Source: Ascaris suum (lineage: Eukaryota > Nematoda > Chromadorea > Rhabditida > Ascarididae). Taken from it: DNA of 64,000 bases. Shown here one piece after another: positions 60,908 to 64,000 of this stretch (position 1 is its first letter; the number at the start of each line of letters is the position of its first letter). Location: assembly GCA_013433145.1 (NCBI GenBank), contig CM024174.1, positions 7,782,336-7,846,335 on the forward strand. Reading direction: 5' to 3'. Made by a program: the position numbers and the translations under genes. The notes below the pieces were generated by a model. The model worked only from the letters and a program-made list of their open reading frames with translations. It was not told where the DNA came from and made no database searches.

Positions 60908-63329
60908 CGTCGCATTTCAGTGTGATGAGAAGTGAAATAGCAGCAATAAATGTTTGATTACAACAGAAAATGCTGGAGAGGGAGTTATCGATAGTAGCAG
61001 TGCATCAGCTGAGGTGTGGAAATTTGAGAAGTTTGTGGTTGGTTTCGGCACCGTCTTTCTTCTGAGCCACACTCGTGGCCGGGAGGGCGAAGGTTAAAAG
61101 TGTACGCGCGAAGCCAATAGCCAAGAACAGCTGGAAGTGGAATTCTACAATTTGACACGACTCATCCTTTGACTAACCTTGTATCCAATCATCCAAATAT
61201 TCTGTCGATTTCGAAGGAGGTCAAACACAATTAGGTGCGCGCAAAAATCTAAGTGCGGAAGGGTATTTCAAATCGGTCGATTCACTAAACTGAAGGTAAC
61301 ACGAATCCTCAGCGGTGAATTTGACAGAGTGGCTCAATCGGAAAACTGTGCATGTTTCGTTGTTTGTTGCCAAAGTTCGTTGATGAGACAGTATCGTGCC
61401 AGGCCATCTGAGCGCTCCTGCCCGACTGTAAAATACTTATGCAGCGTTTTTATCGTCGTGTTAAAACGCTCGAAAGTAGTTGGCACAGCATTATGCGTTT
61501 TCACGTTGCGCTTGACTGATCGATCATTTGCAGAGATCAACAAATGAAATGAAACGCGCAGAATAGCGTGTTCAATTTAGCCAACGTAACCGTAGGTAGA
61601 ATTCTTGAACAAATGACTTGTTCATTCCTCTCTCAGTTGCTGTAAAATGGAAAACCGACTGCTGCGAAATGCGTGCACGTTTTTCTTGACCTTCATACAT
61701 GACCTCTCGCGATGTTGAGTGATCACTTCTTGCTATTGTTATAAGAGCACATCAATGTTCTGCAGTGCGCCTTATCACCACCGGCGTTGTGATGGTTCGC
61801 AGAGTACACACGCATACACAGACGCATCGTGCACATGCATTTCTTTCGTCTGCAAAAGCGCATAAAAAGCGGATGCTGTTTGAGGTCTCTCTGGTGCACT
61901 CTTGCATTCTTTAACAATGCTCTCGGTTATTTACTGCATCAAGCCGTCTTATGCGAAATCAACTATGTTGTTCCAAACTGCGCAGCTCTCCGGTATAGTT
62001 TACCAGTCAGCTGTCCCTAGAGTCTAGAAGACTTTGACGATGCGCGTGAATGCTACTAGCATTGTCTACTTTTAGCGAATACTATATAGATTAGGATTTT
62101 CATCTGAACGTTTTGCAACGTTCTCTTGATATGTGGCAGTCACATATGTCATCATCTATACCTCACAGAAAGAGACTCATACATAATCCCAATAATTTTA
62201 GCGAAACTTCCAGTAACGGAAATACGCGCACTGTATCTTGAACATTCTGTGTGGTCTGTGGAAACAACCTCACAAACGCTCCTTGCAAACAGATCGTCGC
62301 TACACGCTGGGCGATGACAACTTAGGTGCGCTTTTGTGCATGACTGCATCCAAAACGAAATCAAAGAATATTGCTTTCTGCTACCGATCTGACGTGTGAA
62401 AAATCTCATCGAAGTAGAGATCTCATTTGTTAAATGAGTGCCGCAACCACGAGAGATGAGAAAGCACACACTGAGTTGCAAGCAGGACGGTAGCCTAATT
62501 TATGTTATCGGCCACTGCCCCTAAGGCAAATCAAAATCTGCATGGGGAGAGGTCGACATCGAGGTCAACACAGATGCGAGCAAAACAACTTGATAACCAA
62601 AACGAAGACGGTCGAGATCACAAGAAGTCGTTCATTATGATCAGATCCTCGTTAGTATCTTCTAATAATTACAGCGCTGTGAAGAGTGCTAACGTGGCGT
62701 TGAGCGTTTGCTAGACGCACTGAGTGGTGTTAAACCTGTCTGTTCAACTTCATATACTGACAAACTCATTTATTTTAATAAGTAAGCCGCAAGCCAGTTC
62801 TCAATGAATGAGATAGTAGCCAGGTAATCGGTTCTGCATCAAACAGCACCTCTTTGTAAGCCAGAGAATGAATGAATTCTCGGCCAGACACAATTTCAGG
62901 TAAACAATAATATGGTAAGTGAACCCTTCACCTAGTGCCGTGGTGTAACTAAACTCAAAAAAGCAACACTGAGAGATGCAGGTAAGTCATCAAATAAAGA
63001 TTCTTTTCATTTCGAACAAGAATAGTCAGGGTTTATCTTGGATGAATCCTTGCTATGCTCCCATTCCTGAGGTCGGTTATGAAGGTTGCCGAAAAGCACA
63101 TCTTCGTTAATTTCAATGATGAAGGTCACCTAACGCACTTAACTTGATCCCAATTTCGACTGAATGACAACTTTCCATGTATTTCTGTGCACATGATTCG
63201 TTGCAAAAACGGTGCATGAAGGTCTCGATGTTGAGCCGCATCGGATAGCTGTCACCCAATTTTCCGCAACGTTGAATTCCTATCCCAACATGTCGAAAGC
63301 CATACCGATAGCAATACCCACTCAGTCAC
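60908..63329. other. Intergenic, no confident gene
   Basis: Short ORFs only; 62502-62714 (plus) opens MLSATAPKANQNLHGERSTS and is charged and Ser-rich, a possible first exon but unsupported. Confidence 0.4.
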
Positions 63330-63479
63330 CATTGCGATTCCCGAGCAAGTATTCTGCAGGTCGTACTTCAAGATGACTTCGCAAAGGAAATCCGCCAGTG
63401 AAGCTTCCTCGTCGCAATATTGATTGTGGTCTTCTTCGATATCCGTAGTTTCATTTAAACGACAGCATCTTCGTTCCAT
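63330..63479 (-). CDS. Hypothetical first exon, acidic Cys-bearing protein
   Basis: The ATG at 63479 opens MERRCCRLNETTDIEEDHNQ and continues YCDEEASLADFLCEVILKYD to GIAM, where an ATG|GTGACT donor lies at 63329, phase 0. A TGA stands directly before the ATG, which favours it as a true start. The composition is strongly protein-like, but no family is recognised. Confidence 0.35.
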
Positions 63480-64000
63480 TCAACTCTCTCACCGAAATCT
63501 TTTCGATGGGGAAGTGATCGAAGGCATCTGGTTGCAACAAACATTGAGCTGAAGCTAACGAATGTGAGTTAGTTGCTAACCGAAAGCAGGCGGCAAAAAG
63601 CGGGCTTCAGTTGATGCTTTCCGGTCGGTGACAGCCAATCACCAAAAACGAAATGGTTTATTCCAGCAGTAACAGGAAATTGAGGACCATTTAAGTGCAA
63701 TAATCCGGAGGCAACTAAAATAAGACGGATAAAAGATGAGCTATAGTCGAATGCGGACGGTAATGATGAGGCTTGGCGGGATGGGGAACGGGTATTTTCA
63801 TTGCAAAAGCAGGAGGTGGGAAAAAAACTAGAAATGACAGGAGAGAGCACATGGACTGCACGTGATGAAAGGCACAACATGGATGCTTGCAAGTGAATCC
63901 TGCACTATAAATTAAACCAAACCGAGCACAAACCACTTCGCGCAACCGCAATGTGATCAAACAGGCGATTTCAAACGGCTGCATGCATTAATTTCAGATA

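Overview
The window is eukaryotic nuclear DNA, most likely from a parasitic nematode of the strongylid/hookworm type. Exons are short and separated by introns from 56 bp to about 4 kb. Acceptors are mostly TTTCAG/TTTTAG-like, a TCTTTTCAG trans-splice-type acceptor lies 43 bp before a start codon, and the two recognisable proteins resemble nematode family members. There is no bacterial operon structure, CRISPR array or viral gene set. All splice models are read by eye from phase, GT/GC..AG signals and protein-family fit; there is no transcript evidence.

Two genes are firmly identified, both on the plus strand. (1) Positions 1 to about 10,198 hold nine exons of an equilibrative nucleoside transporter (ENT/SLC29). 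The 5' end lies outside the window, every exon junction is phase-consistent, and two introns appear to use GC donors. Exon 8 sits between two (TA)n arrays, and the last exon carries an 8-T run that throws off the conserved C-terminal frame. (2) Positions 44,737 to 57,000 (plus an unresolved C-terminal exon) hold eight exons of a protein kinase CK2 catalytic (alpha) subunit. All catalytic residues are present, but several positions that are nearly invariant in CK2alpha have changed, so it may be a divergent paralogue.

Between and after them lie weaker plus-strand loci that I could not name. These are a two-exon basic C-terminus (20,695-21,224), a phase-matched three-exon helical/disordered protein (26,708-30,729), an isolated exon near 33.6 kb, and a gene with a mitochondrial-presequence-like N-terminus at 35,108-36,581. 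The last is broken by an in-frame TGA and by a 279-bp solo LTR (35,287-35,565) with a GTCCC target-site duplication. Minus-strand candidates are a secreted-peptide ORF near 25.5 kb, a 0.9-kb reading frame with three internal stops near 60 kb, and a Cys/acid-rich first exon near 63.4 kb.

The remainder is intron or intergenic DNA with simple repeats: two TA arrays, a 1-kb CA/CG-rich alternating purine-pyrimidine block (about 10.9-11.9 kb), four poly-C/poly-G tracts of 12-16 bp, an 80-bp near-perfect foldback (2,560-2,640), a perfect 13-bp hairpin (9,413-9,442), a GC-rich patch (41,930-42,120) and an AT-rich patch (16,150-17,450). The two named genes have no evident functional link; one is a membrane nucleoside carrier and the other a cytosolic/nuclear Ser/Thr kinase.
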